Assembly: GCA_900315975.1 (NCBI GenBank)
Contig: ONBA01000026.1
Location: 1-64,000, forward strand
DNA: 64,000 nucleotides
From: an uncultured Ruminococcus sp.
GTDB taxonomy: Bacteria; Bacillota_A; Clostridia; Oscillospirales; Ruminococcaceae
Reading direction: 5' to 3'
The notes below the pieces were generated by a model that saw only the letters and a program-made list of their open reading frames with translations, searched no databases and was not told the DNA's origin. The translations under genes were made by a program, and so were the position numbers. This document shows, in pieces, positions 35,793-45,116 of this stretch (positions within the stretch are counted from its first letter, which is position 1; each line of letters starts with the position of its first letter).

Positions 35793-36267
35793 ATATTGTC
35801 AGGTGTTTTATTCTGCCAAAATTCAAAAGCGAGCAGCAGAATGCGGAAAGGGTCTATACTGCGGCGGTAAATCATTTGTTACAGCAAATACACACCTTGG
35901 AAACTATGTCAATTTTAATGGTATGTCGATGACTGGGCAGGGAAAGATCGTCATTGGTGATTATTTTCATTCCGGTCCTGGATGCCAAATCATCACATCC
36001 TTTCACAATTATGAGGGCGATGCTATTCCGTATGATCTCACATTTGTCCATAAGGATGTTATAATCGGAGATTGCGTATGGCTCGGAAACAATGTGATTA
36101 TACTTGGTGGTGTTACCATTGGGGAAGGAGCGATAATTCAAGCGGGTTCTGTTGTTTGCAAAAGCATTCCTCCGTATGCAATTGCAGGCGGACATCCGGC
36201 AGTTCCGTTTAAATATCGTGACAAGGAGCATTATGAAAGCTTGAAGCGGAAACAGAAATTTCACTGA
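35764..36267 (+). CDS. Hexapeptide O-acyltransferase (maltose acetyltransferase-like)
   Basis: A 167-residue left-handed beta-helix acyltransferase with GDYFHSGPGCQIITS, VHKDVIIGDCVWLGNNVIIL and IPPYAIAGGHPA. The start overlaps the polymerase gene by 29 bases; ATG 35764 is preferred, though TTG 35755 in the same frame is closer to AAAGGAG. Probably decorates a sugar of the repeat unit. Confidence 0.85.
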   Translation: MGFLSAIKSKYCQVFYSAKIQKRAAECGKGLYCGGKSFVTANTHLGNYVNFNGMSMTGQGKIVIGDYFHSGPGCQIITSFHNYEGDAIPYDLTFVHKDVIIGDCVWLGNNVIILGGVTIGEGAIIQAGSVVCKSIPPYAIAGGHPAVPFKYRDKEHYESLKRKQKFH

Positions 36268-36285
36268 TAATAGTAAGGAAAGGCT

Positions 36286-37731
36286 ATGGGATTGAAAGGT
36301 ATTTGGAACAAATATAAGAATTCATCGGAAACGTTGAAGGCTTCGCTTTGGTATACGGTATGCAATGTTTTATCCAAAGGACTGGCTCTAATCTCAACGC
36401 CAATCTTTACGCGGCTTTTGACAGAGGAGGAATATGGCACATTTGCGATATTTCAGTCATGGTTCAGCATTCTGATTATTTTTACCTCTCTGAATATTTT
36501 TATGAGTGGATATACAAAGGGATTGCTACTGTTTAAAGGAAAAGAGGCGGAGTATACTTCAGCCTCCTTGACGCAAGCCACGCTAATACTGCTTTGTTTA
36601 AGTTGTGCTTATTTTATCAACATTGAATTTTGGACAGATTTCTTTGATCTTCCACCACATTTGATGGTGGGACTGTTTTTGGAGCTGCTTTTTATGCCGG
36701 CGCTTGATTTTTGGGCTGCACGAAAGCGGTTTGATTATCAGTATAAGCAGTATGTTGCTGTTACACTGGCGATGAGTGCACTAGGATTGCTCGGCGGTGT
36801 TGTTGCAGTCATTCTCTCCAATTTAAAGCTTGAGGCAAGAGTCTATGCCGATGTAGCGGCAAAGGTACTCTTTTCCGGTATTATTTTTGCTGTTATCTTG
36901 CTGCGTGGAAAGAAACTCTATAATAAAGAATACTGGGTCTATAACTTTAAATTCAATATTCCGCTTTTGCCACACTACCTTTCTAACTATGTGCTGAGTC
37001 AGTCGGATCGGATTATGATTGGCAAGATGATTGGCAAAGGAGAGGCGGGTATCTACAGTGTTGCATATACGATTTCCATGATGATGAATCTGATTATAAC
37101 AGCGATTAACAATGCCTTGACACCATATATCTATAAATCCATTGAAGGAAAGACCAGCGAGAATATTAAACGCGTTACTCGTCCTCTGTTTGTTCTGGTA
37201 GCAGGCCTCAGTATCCTGACAATGACATTTGCACCAGAAATCATTCTGGTATTTGGTGGTCAGAAATATATGGATGCGATATATATTATTCCGCCTGTTT
37301 CTGCATCAGTATACTTTATTTTTGTCTATGCGATGTTCAGCACCATTGAGTATTACTATCAGAAAACCGGCTTGATTGCCATCGCAACGACAGTATCTGC
37401 AGGATTGAATCTAGTTCTAAACTATATTTTCATCGGATTATTCGGCTATTATGCAGCCGGATATACGACGCTTGTCTGCTACGCTTGCCTTACTCTGGCG
37501 CATTTTGTATTCTATAAGAGAGTGCTTTCACAAGAAATGGGCACGAGCACATCTCTCTATGACGAAAAGGCGATATTATTGACTTCGATTGTAGTTATTA
37601 TTGTTATGTTACTGATGTCTTTGATTTATAGCGTTTTTTGGCTCAGATACCTAATCGTTGTTGCGTTGATTGTTACAGCAGTCATCAAAAGAAAGACGAT
37701 TAAAGAAACATTACTGCAGTTTAAGAAATAA
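36286..37731 (+). CDS. Wzx-type polysaccharide flippase
   Basis: A 481-residue protein with about fourteen membrane helices and the MATE/Wzx start SLWYTVCNVLSKGLALISTP, and SDRIMIGKMIGKGEAGIYSVAY in the middle. It would move lipid-linked repeat units across the membrane for the Wzy polymerase. AAGGAAAGG precedes the ATG. Confidence 0.93.
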   Translation: MGLKGIWNKYKNSSETLKASLWYTVCNVLSKGLALISTPIFTRLLTEEEYGTFAIFQSWFSILIIFTSLNIFMSGYTKGLLLFKGKEAEYTSASLTQATLILLCLSCAYFINIEFWTDFFDLPPHLMVGLFLELLFMPALDFWAARKRFDYQYKQYVAVTLAMSALGLLGGVVAVILSNLKLEARVYADVAAKVLFSGIIFAVILLRGKKLYNKEYWVYNFKFNIPLLPHYLSNYVLSQSDRIMIGKMIGKGEAGIYSVAYTISMMMNLIITAINNALTPYIYKSIEGKTSENIKRVTRPLFVLVAGLSILTMTFAPEIILVFGGQKYMDAIYIIPPVSASVYFIFVYAMFSTIEYYYQKTGLIAIATTVSAGLNLVLNYIFIGLFGYYAAGYTTLVCYACLTLAHFVFYKRVLSQEMGTSTSLYDEKAILLTSIVVIIVMLLMSLIYSVFWLRYLIVVALIVTAVIKRKTIKETLLQFKK

Positions 37732-37782
37732 GGACATCCTATGCAGTATTCTATATCTACAATTTAAGAAAGGAAAAGTGCT

Positions 37783-38982
37783 ATGAATCCAATTGCCTAT
37801 CTCAAGAAAAATGGTATTCGCCATGCTATTGAGGTACTGTATAGATTTAAACTGCAGCAAATCATTGAGAAGATAATCCTGATAATAAACAAAAGGAAAA
37901 AATTAAAAGACATTATCGTTATTGAGAGTCATAATGATTTTGACTGCAATGGCGGTGCATTCTATCAGTATTTGATTGATAATGATTATAATCAGTTCTA
38001 TCGGATTGTCTGGCTACTGAAGAATAAGCGTGTTCAAAAGTTACCATATAATGTGACGTCTGTATCTCTCAATAAACCAAGTATTCGCAGAGCGTATTAT
38101 CGTAGCATTTCCAAATTTCTGACATCGGATTGTTATTTGAATACAAAGCTGCGCACGGATCAGAAAGCATTCTTTTTTACACATGGTGGGATTAGTCTAA
38201 AAAATTGCAAGGGAAGGATGCATATTCCTGATGAAATAGATTATGTTCTTGCGCCTTCTGAAAACTATGCGCCTATTATGGCAAATCAATTGGATTTGCC
38301 GTTTCCGAATGATAAATTCTTATATCTTGGCTATCCCGTGCATGATTGTTTGTATACACCATCAACAAATGAGATAAAAAAAGTGACGCAACAAAGCTAT
38401 CACTCTGTTGTGCTTTGGATGCCTACATTCCGCAAAGGTGGCGGACACAACAGAGTCGATAGTACCGCTGAACAGCCATTAGGAGTCCCACTCATTGAAT
38501 CTAAGGCACAACTCCAAATACTGAATGCACTTCTGGAAAAGCTAGATTGTTTGCTTATTATCAAGATCCATCCTATGCAGGAAAAAGAAACAATCCGAGT
38601 AAAGGAATGTAGCAATATTAAAGTCTTGACTGGTGATACTGTCAAGAAACTGAAAATTGACAATTATAAATTGATGAAGGATACGGATGCACTCATCAGC
38701 GATTATAGTGCAGTGGCTTTTGATTATCTTCACTTGGATCGTCCGATTGCGTATGTGATGGCTGACAGAGAAGAGTATAAATTAGGTTTTGTTGTGGAGG
38801 ATCCGCATGAAATGATGGCAGGAAAGGAAATACTCAAATTTGATGATATGCTTGACTTTATTCGAGATACGGCAGCCGGCAGAGATGACTACCGGCAGGA
38901 AAGAATGGCACTGTCTGAACGCCTGTTCCAATTCCATGATGGATATAGTTGCAAGCGAATCGCTGAATTTATGGGACTGTAA
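37783..38982 (+). CDS. CDP-glycerol glycerophosphotransferase family protein (TagB/TagF-like)
   Basis: A 399-residue protein with FFFTHGGISLKNCKGR, VLWMPTFRKG, LIIKIHPMQ and DALISDYSAVAFDYL, the conserved blocks of the TagF/TagB family that move glycerol-phosphate from CDP-glycerol. The CDP-glycerol source is the GpsA-TagD fusion two genes downstream. AAGAAAGGAA precedes the ATG. Confidence 0.9.
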   Translation: MNPIAYLKKNGIRHAIEVLYRFKLQQIIEKIILIINKRKKLKDIIVIESHNDFDCNGGAFYQYLIDNDYNQFYRIVWLLKNKRVQKLPYNVTSVSLNKPSIRRAYYRSISKFLTSDCYLNTKLRTDQKAFFFTHGGISLKNCKGRMHIPDEIDYVLAPSENYAPIMANQLDLPFPNDKFLYLGYPVHDCLYTPSTNEIKKVTQQSYHSVVLWMPTFRKGGGHNRVDSTAEQPLGVPLIESKAQLQILNALLEKLDCLLIIKIHPMQEKETIRVKECSNIKVLTGDTVKKLKIDNYKLMKDTDALISDYSAVAFDYLHLDRPIAYVMADREEYKLGFVVEDPHEMMAGKEILKFDDMLDFIRDTAAGRDDYRQERMALSERLFQFHDGYSCKRIAEFMGL

Positions 38983-39031
38983 GCTTATGCAGCTGGGTCT
39001 TGTGAAATAGCAGAATGAGGAAGTGAAGAAA

Positions 39032-39847
39032 ATGGAACAGCAAGAGATACTGGATAAAATGCATGGATTGCATCTCATACTAGCCGATGAAGTGAAACGG
39101 ATTTGTGAAAAATATGACATTCATTATTTTATGATCGCAGGGACATTGTTGGGTGCGATTAGACATAAGGGGTTTATACCATGGGACGATGATATGGATT
39201 TTGGTATGAAGCGCTGTGACTATGAGAAGTTTCTTGTGGTTAGTGAAAAAGAATTGGATCATAGTGTATTTACATTGCAGACTGACCGAAATGACCGTTA
39301 TTATGCGTTTAATTTCGCAAAGTTGCGTTTGAATGGCACAAAGGTTTTGGAGAGCTTTTCATCCAAGGTTTCGACGAATCAGGGAATCTATATTGATATT
39401 TTTCCATTGGATTATGTGTATCCCTCTCCAGTAAAAAGGTTTTTTCAATTCAAATCTTTCTGGTTATTCAGAAACCTGCTTTGGGTAAAATGCGGTTATG
39501 GAGATAATGAACGAAAGAAACAGTTTTCTTACAAACTTGCACATTTTCTCTCCCTGTTCTTTAGTATTAATGCTCTCAAAAAACTTAAGTATCATGCGAT
39601 TACTGGCTGCAATGAAAGTGAATATTTAGTCACAAGCGATGGCACATACGGACTGCAACGTGAGACCATAAAATCAAAATGGATTTCTGAAACAGCAGAT
39701 TATACGTTTGAGGACAGAGTGTATCAGGGCATCAAGGATTATGATGCATATCTTTCCTATTTTTACGGCGATTATCTGACACCGCCTCCGGAAACAAACA
39801 GAAATCATCACGGCAGAATGGAAGTAGACTTTGGAAGATATAAATAA
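39032..39847 (+). CDS. LicD-family phosphotransferase
   Basis: A 271-residue LicD protein: YFMIAGTLLGAIRHKGFIPW, DDDMDFGMKR and YIDIFPLDYV hold the nucleotidyltransferase-fold metal site. LicD proteins attach phosphorylcholine or other phospho-groups to glycans. With a CDP-glycerol pathway next door, transfer of glycerol-phosphate is plausible here (inference). ATG at 39032 has GAGG eleven bases upstream; GTG 39023 is too close to it. Confidence 0.9.
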   Translation: MEQQEILDKMHGLHLILADEVKRICEKYDIHYFMIAGTLLGAIRHKGFIPWDDDMDFGMKRCDYEKFLVVSEKELDHSVFTLQTDRNDRYYAFNFAKLRLNGTKVLESFSSKVSTNQGIYIDIFPLDYVYPSPVKRFFQFKSFWLFRNLLWVKCGYGDNERKKQFSYKLAHFLSLFFSINALKKLKYHAITGCNESEYLVTSDGTYGLQRETIKSKWISETADYTFEDRVYQGIKDYDAYLSYFYGDYLTPPPETNRNHHGRMEVDFGRYK

Positions 39848-39894
39848 GACCAGATGATACAAAAAATGGAGCACCATCTGAAAGGGGGATTAAT

Positions 39895-41412
39895 ATGTTA
39901 AAAATCGGTGTTTTAGGCGCTGGAACTTGGGGAATTGCCTTAGCAAGAATTATGAGCAATTGCTCACATGAGGTAACGGTTTGGTCTGCACTCCCTGATG
40001 AGATCAATGCATTGACTAAGACGCGCAGGCAGTGCAATCTTCCGGATATGGTGATTCCGGATGAAATCAGGTTTACAGCCGAGCTTCATGAGGTTTGTCA
40101 AGAAAAAGATGTGTTGTTTTTGGCCGTTCCATCTCAGTTTATTCGTGTAACTGCAAGAAGTATGGTGCCTTTTCTGAAAACACGGCAGATTATTGTGAAT
40201 GTGGCAAAGGGAATCGAACCGGATACGCACTTCACAATGACACAGATTATTCAGGATGAGTTGAACAAGGCGGGAGTTACCGATGTTTCGGTGGCTGTAC
40301 TCTCTGGACCTTCCCATGCTGAGGAGGTTGCACGGGATATTCCCACAACGATTGTTTCTTCTTGTAATGATGTCAGTGTTGCAGAAACCATCCAGAATAT
40401 CTTTGCGGATTCCTGTATGCGTGTGTATACTAATTCGGATATGGAAGGCGTGGAACTGTGCGGAGCAATTAAAAATATCATTGCACTTGCAGTCGGCATC
40501 TCCCATGGTCTTGGATACGGAGATAATACCATGGCTGCGCTAATTACCAGAGGCATAGCAGAAATAACACGCTTGGGAATTGCAATGGGATGCGATCGGG
40601 AAACATTTGATGGACTGGCTGGAATTGGTGATTTGGTTGTCACTGCAACAAGTAAACATAGCCGTAATCAACAATGTGGTTATTATATCGGACAAGGTAT
40701 GGAGTGTTTTGAAGCTGTTAATCGAGTTGGGATGGTTGTCGAGGGGATCAATGCTCTTCCGGCTGCCGTTCAGTTAGCAGCTACGTACAAAGTCGAAATG
40801 CCAATTGTTGAAATGGTGAATAATGTCATAAATCATGGGTTAGATGTGAAACAAGCAGCGGATTGCTTGATGTCACGTGATAAAAAATCAGAGATCAATC
40901 CATCTGATTTGCAAATTAATTATGAGTATTCACTGCTAAAGAGCAAGAAAGGAACTAGTATGAAGAGAATTATAACATATGGCACTTATGATCTGCTACA
41001 TTATGGACATATCAATCTTTTGCGTAGAGCAAAGGCGTTGGGAGATTATTTGATTGTTGTACTTTCGTCAGACGAGTTCAACTGGAATGAAAAGCACAAG
41101 AAAACCTATTTCACTTATGAGCAGAGAAAACAGTTACTGGAGTCGATTCGATATGTTGATCTTGTGATTCCGGAAAATAGCTGGCAGCAAAAGAGGACGG
41201 ATGTTCACGAATACCATGTGGATACCTTTGTCATGGGCGATGACTGGAAGGGAAAGTTTGATTTCCTCAAAGAAGAAGGCGTTGATGTTGTCTATCTTCC
41301 GCGTACACCTGAAATCAGCAGCAGCCAGATGAAAAGGGATCTACATGATACAGATGAGGTTACAGAAGAAAGCAAGACATCTCATGATGATTTAAATACT
41401 GATCCAAATTAA
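39895..41412 (+). CDS. Glycerol-3-phosphate dehydrogenase / glycerol-3-phosphate cytidylyltransferase fusion
   Basis: A 505-residue bifunctional protein. Residues 1 to about 345 are GpsA-like: VLGAGTWGIALA for NAD(P) binding, NVAKGIEP, LSGPSHAEEVA, ELCGAIKNIIALAVGI and GLAGIGDLVVT. Residues 356 to about 485 are TagD-like: YGTYDLLHYGHINLLRRAK (with the HxGH nucleotidyl site), VMGDDW and EISSSQMK. Together they turn dihydroxyacetone phosphate into CDP-glycerol. An internal ATG at 40960 has AAGAAAGGAA upstream and is in frame, so a separate TagD could also be made. Confidence 0.92.
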   Translation: MLKIGVLGAGTWGIALARIMSNCSHEVTVWSALPDEINALTKTRRQCNLPDMVIPDEIRFTAELHEVCQEKDVLFLAVPSQFIRVTARSMVPFLKTRQIIVNVAKGIEPDTHFTMTQIIQDELNKAGVTDVSVAVLSGPSHAEEVARDIPTTIVSSCNDVSVAETIQNIFADSCMRVYTNSDMEGVELCGAIKNIIALAVGISHGLGYGDNTMAALITRGIAEITRLGIAMGCDRETFDGLAGIGDLVVTATSKHSRNQQCGYYIGQGMECFEAVNRVGMVVEGINALPAAVQLAATYKVEMPIVEMVNNVINHGLDVKQAADCLMSRDKKSEINPSDLQINYEYSLLKSKKGTSMKRIITYGTYDLLHYGHINLLRRAKALGDYLIVVLSSDEFNWNEKHKKTYFTYEQRKQLLESIRYVDLVIPENSWQQKRTDVHEYHVDTFVMGDDWKGKFDFLKEEGVDVVYLPRTPEISSSQMKRDLHDTDEVTEESKTSHDDLNTDPN

Positions 41413-41513
41413 CGGAGGGCGGTTTGAAATATCCAGTCTTCCTGTTTAGACGAGATAATTGCTTGTCAGAATGCTGGTTAAACAATAAAAAACTTACTAA
41501 GAGGTAGACTAAT

Positions 41514-43352
41514 ATGTGCGGAATCGTAGGTTTCACAGGAACCAAACAAGCAGCCCCGATCCTGCTGGACGGGCTGTCCAAACTCGAATATAGAGGATAT
41601 GACTCAGCCGGCATCGCTGTGAGAGACGGCGATGCTGAGACAGAGGTCATCAAAGAAAAAGGCAAGCTGAAAGTGCTTGCCGAAATGACCAATCAGGGCA
41701 AGGCTGTCAAGGGTACCTGCGGCATCGGTCATACCCGTTGGGCAACGCACGGCGAGCCGTCTGCGGTCAATGCACATCCGCATGCTTCCGACGATGGCAA
41801 TGTCATTGCAGTGCATAACGGTATCATCGAAAACTATCAGGAGCAGCGTGAGAAGCTCATCAAGAAGGGCTATTCCTTCAAATCACAGACTGACACGGAA
41901 GTTGCAGTCAAGCTGATTGACTACTACTACAAGAAGTACTCGCAGCTTCCGATTGAGGCGATCGCCCGTGCAATGGTGCGCATTCGCGGCTCCTATGCGC
42001 TCTGTGTCATGTTCAAGGACTACCCCGGTGAGATTTTTTGCGCCCGCAAGGACAGCCCGATGATCATTGGTATCGCAGACGGCGAAAGCTATGTCGCTTC
42101 GGACGTTCCTGCAATTCTCAAATACACCAGAAACGTCTATTATATTGGCAACATGGAAATTGCAAAGCTCGAAAAGGGCGCTGTGACATTCTATAATATC
42201 GACAGTGAGGAAATCCAGAAGCCGCTGACCGAGATCAAGTGGGATGCAGAATCCGCCGAAAAGGGCGGCTATGAGCATTTCATGCTGAAAGAGATCCACG
42301 AACAGCCGAAGGTTATCCGTGACACGATCAATTCTGTGGTGAATGACGGCATTGTCCATTTCGATTCTTTTACACTCACAGATGATGAAATGAAGGCGCT
42401 CGATCAGGTGTATATCATCGCCTGCGGTTCGGCGTATCATGTCGGTATGGACTTGCAGTATGTGATGGAAAGTTTGACAAGCCTTTCTGTTCGTGTAGAG
42501 CTTGCGTCTGAGTTCCGATATCGTGATATGAAGCTGAAAAAGAACAGCCTTGTCATCGTGATCTCACAGTCCGGTGAAACTGCGGATACACTTGCGGCGC
42601 TCAGACTGGCAAAGGACAAGGGCGTGAAGACGCTCGGCATCGTCAATGTGGTCGGCTCGTCTATCGCCAGAGAAGCAGACAATGTGTTCTATACACTGGC
42701 GGGTCCGGAAATTTCCGTGGCGACCACCAAGGCGTATAGCTGTCAGCTCGTGGCAGGATATCTGCTGGCGCTTCAATTCGCAAAGGCACGAGAGGAAATT
42801 GAAGATGTACGCTATTCGGAGCTGTTGGGCGAGATCAACACGATTCCCGAAAAGGTTGAGAAGATTCTCGAAGACAAGGAGCGCCTCCAGTGGTATTCCA
42901 ACAAGCTCGTTAATATTTCCGATGCATTCTTCATTGGGCGAGGTATTGACTATGCGATCGGCATGGAAGGCAGCCTGAAGCTCAAGGAGATCAGTTACAT
43001 CCACTCTGAGGCCTATGCTGCCGGCGAGCTGAAACACGGTCCGATCAGCCTGATCGAGGATGGAACGATCGTCCTTTCCGTGGTAACACAGGACAATCTG
43101 GTCGAGAAAACCATCAGCAACATGGTTGAAGTCAAGAGCCGCGGAGCGAAGGTCATGGCGGTGACGACTGCGGGGAATTATTTCCTCGAAGATACGGCGG
43201 AATTTGTGTGCTATGTACCTGCTATTGAGTCACTGTTTGCAGGAAGCCTGAGTGTCATTCCGCTTCAGCTCATCAGCTATTATGTGAGTGTCGGCAAGGG
43301 CTATGATGTGGATAAGCCGAGAAATCTCGCAAAATCGGTGACGGTGGAGTAA
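41514..43352 (+). CDS. glmS: Glutamine--fructose-6-phosphate aminotransferase (isomerizing)
   Basis: A 612-residue enzyme making glucosamine-6-phosphate, the entry to UDP-GlcNAc. Cys2 (MCGIVGFTG) is the glutaminase nucleophile; CGIGHTRWATHG and AVHNGIIENY complete that domain. Two SIS domains follow (ISQSGETADTLAAL; GRGIDYAIGMEGSLKLKEIS) and the C-terminus ends NLAKSVTVE. AGAGGTAG precedes the ATG. No glmS ribozyme core was recognised in the 101-base gap upstream. GC content rises again here relative to the glycosyltransferase genes. Confidence 0.97.
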   Translation: MCGIVGFTGTKQAAPILLDGLSKLEYRGYDSAGIAVRDGDAETEVIKEKGKLKVLAEMTNQGKAVKGTCGIGHTRWATHGEPSAVNAHPHASDDGNVIAVHNGIIENYQEQREKLIKKGYSFKSQTDTEVAVKLIDYYYKKYSQLPIEAIARAMVRIRGSYALCVMFKDYPGEIFCARKDSPMIIGIADGESYVASDVPAILKYTRNVYYIGNMEIAKLEKGAVTFYNIDSEEIQKPLTEIKWDAESAEKGGYEHFMLKEIHEQPKVIRDTINSVVNDGIVHFDSFTLTDDEMKALDQVYIIACGSAYHVGMDLQYVMESLTSLSVRVELASEFRYRDMKLKKNSLVIVISQSGETADTLAALRLAKDKGVKTLGIVNVVGSSIAREADNVFYTLAGPEISVATTKAYSCQLVAGYLLALQFAKAREEIEDVRYSELLGEINTIPEKVEKILEDKERLQWYSNKLVNISDAFFIGRGIDYAIGMEGSLKLKEISYIHSEAYAAGELKHGPISLIEDGTIVLSVVTQDNLVEKTISNMVEVKSRGAKVMAVTTAGNYFLEDTAEFVCYVPAIESLFAGSLSVIPLQLISYYVSVGKGYDVDKPRNLAKSVTVE

Positions 43353-43409
43353 AACACCTGACAGATCAAGTGAATTTGTAGTATCATATTGTAACAACGT
43401 GTGAAGCAG

Positions 43410-43452
43410 CAGTCCATTGAGTCATAAACATTTGATTCAGTGGACTGGTTTT
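43410..43452 (+). terminator. Probable terminator between glmS and galE-2
   Basis: CAGTCCATTGA pairs with TCAGTGGACTG (one G-T pair), then GTTTTG. Confidence 0.6.
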
Positions 43453-43484
43453 GTAGAATACTGAAATCGATGGAGGTAAAAGAA

Positions 43485-44504
43485 ATGTCCACAATATTAC
43501 TCGCAGGCGGTGCTGGCTACATCGGTTCGCATACCGCAGTTGAACTTTTAAATGCAGGCTATGACGTAATCGTCGTGGACAACTATGCAAACAGTTGTCC
43601 GGAATCCATAAATCGTGTGGAGAAAATCACCGAAAAAAAAGTCTCTCTTTATGAAGCAGATGTGAGCGATAAGCCTGCTCTTGAAAAGATTTTTAGTGAG
43701 AATCAAATTGATGCTGTGATCCATTTCGCTGGACTGAAAGCAGTCGGCGAATCTGTTGAAAAGCCGATCATGTATTATCGCAATAACATTGACACAACGC
43801 TGACGCTGCTGGAAACAATGGAGAAGTTCCATGTGAACAACATCATTTTTTCATCTTCAGCAACAGTATATGGCGAAGCAAATCCAGTTCCGTATCTGGA
43901 GACCATGCCGCGCGGTGCGTGTACAAATCCCTATGGCTGGACAAAATCCATGATGGAGCAGATTTTTGAGGACGCAGCGAAAGCAAATCAAGCATTATCT
44001 GTTATTCTGCTGAGATATTTCAATCCCATCGGTGCGCACGAATCCGGCATGATCGGTGAGGATCCGCAGGGTATCCCGAACAATCTCATGCCTTATGTCA
44101 CACAGGTTGCAGTCGGCAAGCGTGAATGCTTAACGATTTTCGGCAATGATTATGATACGAAAGACGGCACCTGCACCCGTGACTATATCCATGTCGTTGA
44201 CCTTGCAAAGGGTCATGTGAAGGCGCTTGATTATATCCTTAAAAACAAGTGCTGTGAGATTTTCAACCTTGGAACTGGCACACCGTACAGCGTGACGGAG
44301 ATCGTGGAGACGTTTGAAAAGGTCAACGGGGTGAAGGTCAACCATGTGTATGGTGACAGACGTGCCGGCGATCTTCCGGAGTGCTATGCGAATGCGGATA
44401 AGGCACTTGAAGTCCTTGGCTGGAAAACCGAAAAAACGCTTGAGGATATGTGCAGGGATTCTTGGAACTGGCAAAAGAATAATCCAAATGGCTATCGAGC
44501 GTGA
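43485..44504 (+). CDS. galE: UDP-glucose 4-epimerase, copy 2
   Basis: A 339-residue paralogue of the copy at 12312-13334, nearly collinear (GGAGYIGSHTAVELLNAGYD, FSSSATVYGEA, YGWTK). TGGAGG precedes the ATG at 43485; earlier in-frame starts lack a site. It supplies UDP-galactose or UDP-GalNAc to the polysaccharide operon. Confidence 0.96.
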   Translation: MSTILLAGGAGYIGSHTAVELLNAGYDVIVVDNYANSCPESINRVEKITEKKVSLYEADVSDKPALEKIFSENQIDAVIHFAGLKAVGESVEKPIMYYRNNIDTTLTLLETMEKFHVNNIIFSSSATVYGEANPVPYLETMPRGACTNPYGWTKSMMEQIFEDAAKANQALSVILLRYFNPIGAHESGMIGEDPQGIPNNLMPYVTQVAVGKRECLTIFGNDYDTKDGTCTRDYIHVVDLAKGHVKALDYILKNKCCEIFNLGTGTPYSVTEIVETFEKVNGVKVNHVYGDRRAGDLPECYANADKALEVLGWKTEKTLEDMCRDSWNWQKNNPNGYRA

Positions 44505-44572
44505 TGACCTGTTCAGTGCAATAGCGAATGGTGGAAGCCCATCATTTCCGGTGAGCGCATGAATTAGCTCCC

Positions 44573-44709
44573 TTGACAACCATCCTGTTTTCTGTTACAA
44601 TAGACAATAAAGGGTGCGCCGGTTCGGTGCAAGTAATACAGTGCGGTGAAAGTCCGTATCTGGTAAAGACCTCGAATAGTCCTTGGAAAGTATACCCCGA
44701 TGAGAGCAG
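44573..44709 (+). promoter_or_regulatory. Promoter and structured leader of the Spo0A-C-like gene
   Basis: TTGACA (44573), 17 bases, TACAAT (44596). The leader of about 100 bases contains GCGCCG-GTT-CGGTGC, then TGCGG/CCGTA around TGAAAGT, and GGT/ACC around AAAG. The fold is by eye. Confidence 0.6.
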
Positions 44710-45090
44710 GTGTTCATTATCGATCTAAATATTACACAGGCTCTGATAATAGAAAGAGCAAATGAAATCCTGAACAGTGTTGGAATTATGCCGAATCTTG
44801 CTGGTTTCACTTATCTGAGAACTGCGATGGTACTGGCTGTTGAACAGAAAACACCGTTTTTCCAGATCACGAAGCTATATCAAGCAATTGCAAAGCAATA
44901 TGGTGTCAGAGCAACAAGTGTGGAACACGCAATTCGCTATGCGATCGAATCGGCATACGGTGCAGATCCTGAACGCATTCAGCGTGTGCTTCGCTATCAT
45001 GTGGCTAAACCGAGCAATTCTGAAATGATTGCACAGGCTGTTGATATACTGAGGATTCAGTTAATGCGGGAAGATATTATAAAATACTGA
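44710..45090 (+). CDS. Stand-alone Spo0A C-terminal (DNA-binding) domain protein
   Basis: A 126-residue protein. YGVRATSVEHAIRYAIESAYG corresponds to the recognition-helix region of the Spo0A effector domain, which binds 0A boxes. The receiver domain that normally precedes it is absent, so any activity would not be controlled by phosphorelay. GTG at 44710 with a weak site. It sits between galE-2 and vanZ-2, which are adjacent in the paralogous locus at 12.3 kb. Confidence 0.85.
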   Translation: MFIIDLNITQALIIERANEILNSVGIMPNLAGFTYLRTAMVLAVEQKTPFFQITKLYQAIAKQYGVRATSVEHAIRYAIESAYGADPERIQRVLRYHVAKPSNSEMIAQAVDILRIQLMREDIIKY

Positions 45091-45116
45091 AAAATGAGTT
45101 CATCACGGGTGGTGAG

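Noticed and set aside
41413..41513. glmS ribozyme upstream of glmS
   Set aside because: The gap is only 101 bases, and no conserved ribozyme core was recognised.
44616..44700. Cobalamin riboswitch or group II intron 5' end before the Spo0A-C gene
   Set aside because: GGTGAAAGTCC resembles part of the B12 core and GTGCGCC resembles an intron start, but the GGGAA and GCCACTG boxes are missing and no intron domains V/VI or reverse transcriptase follow.
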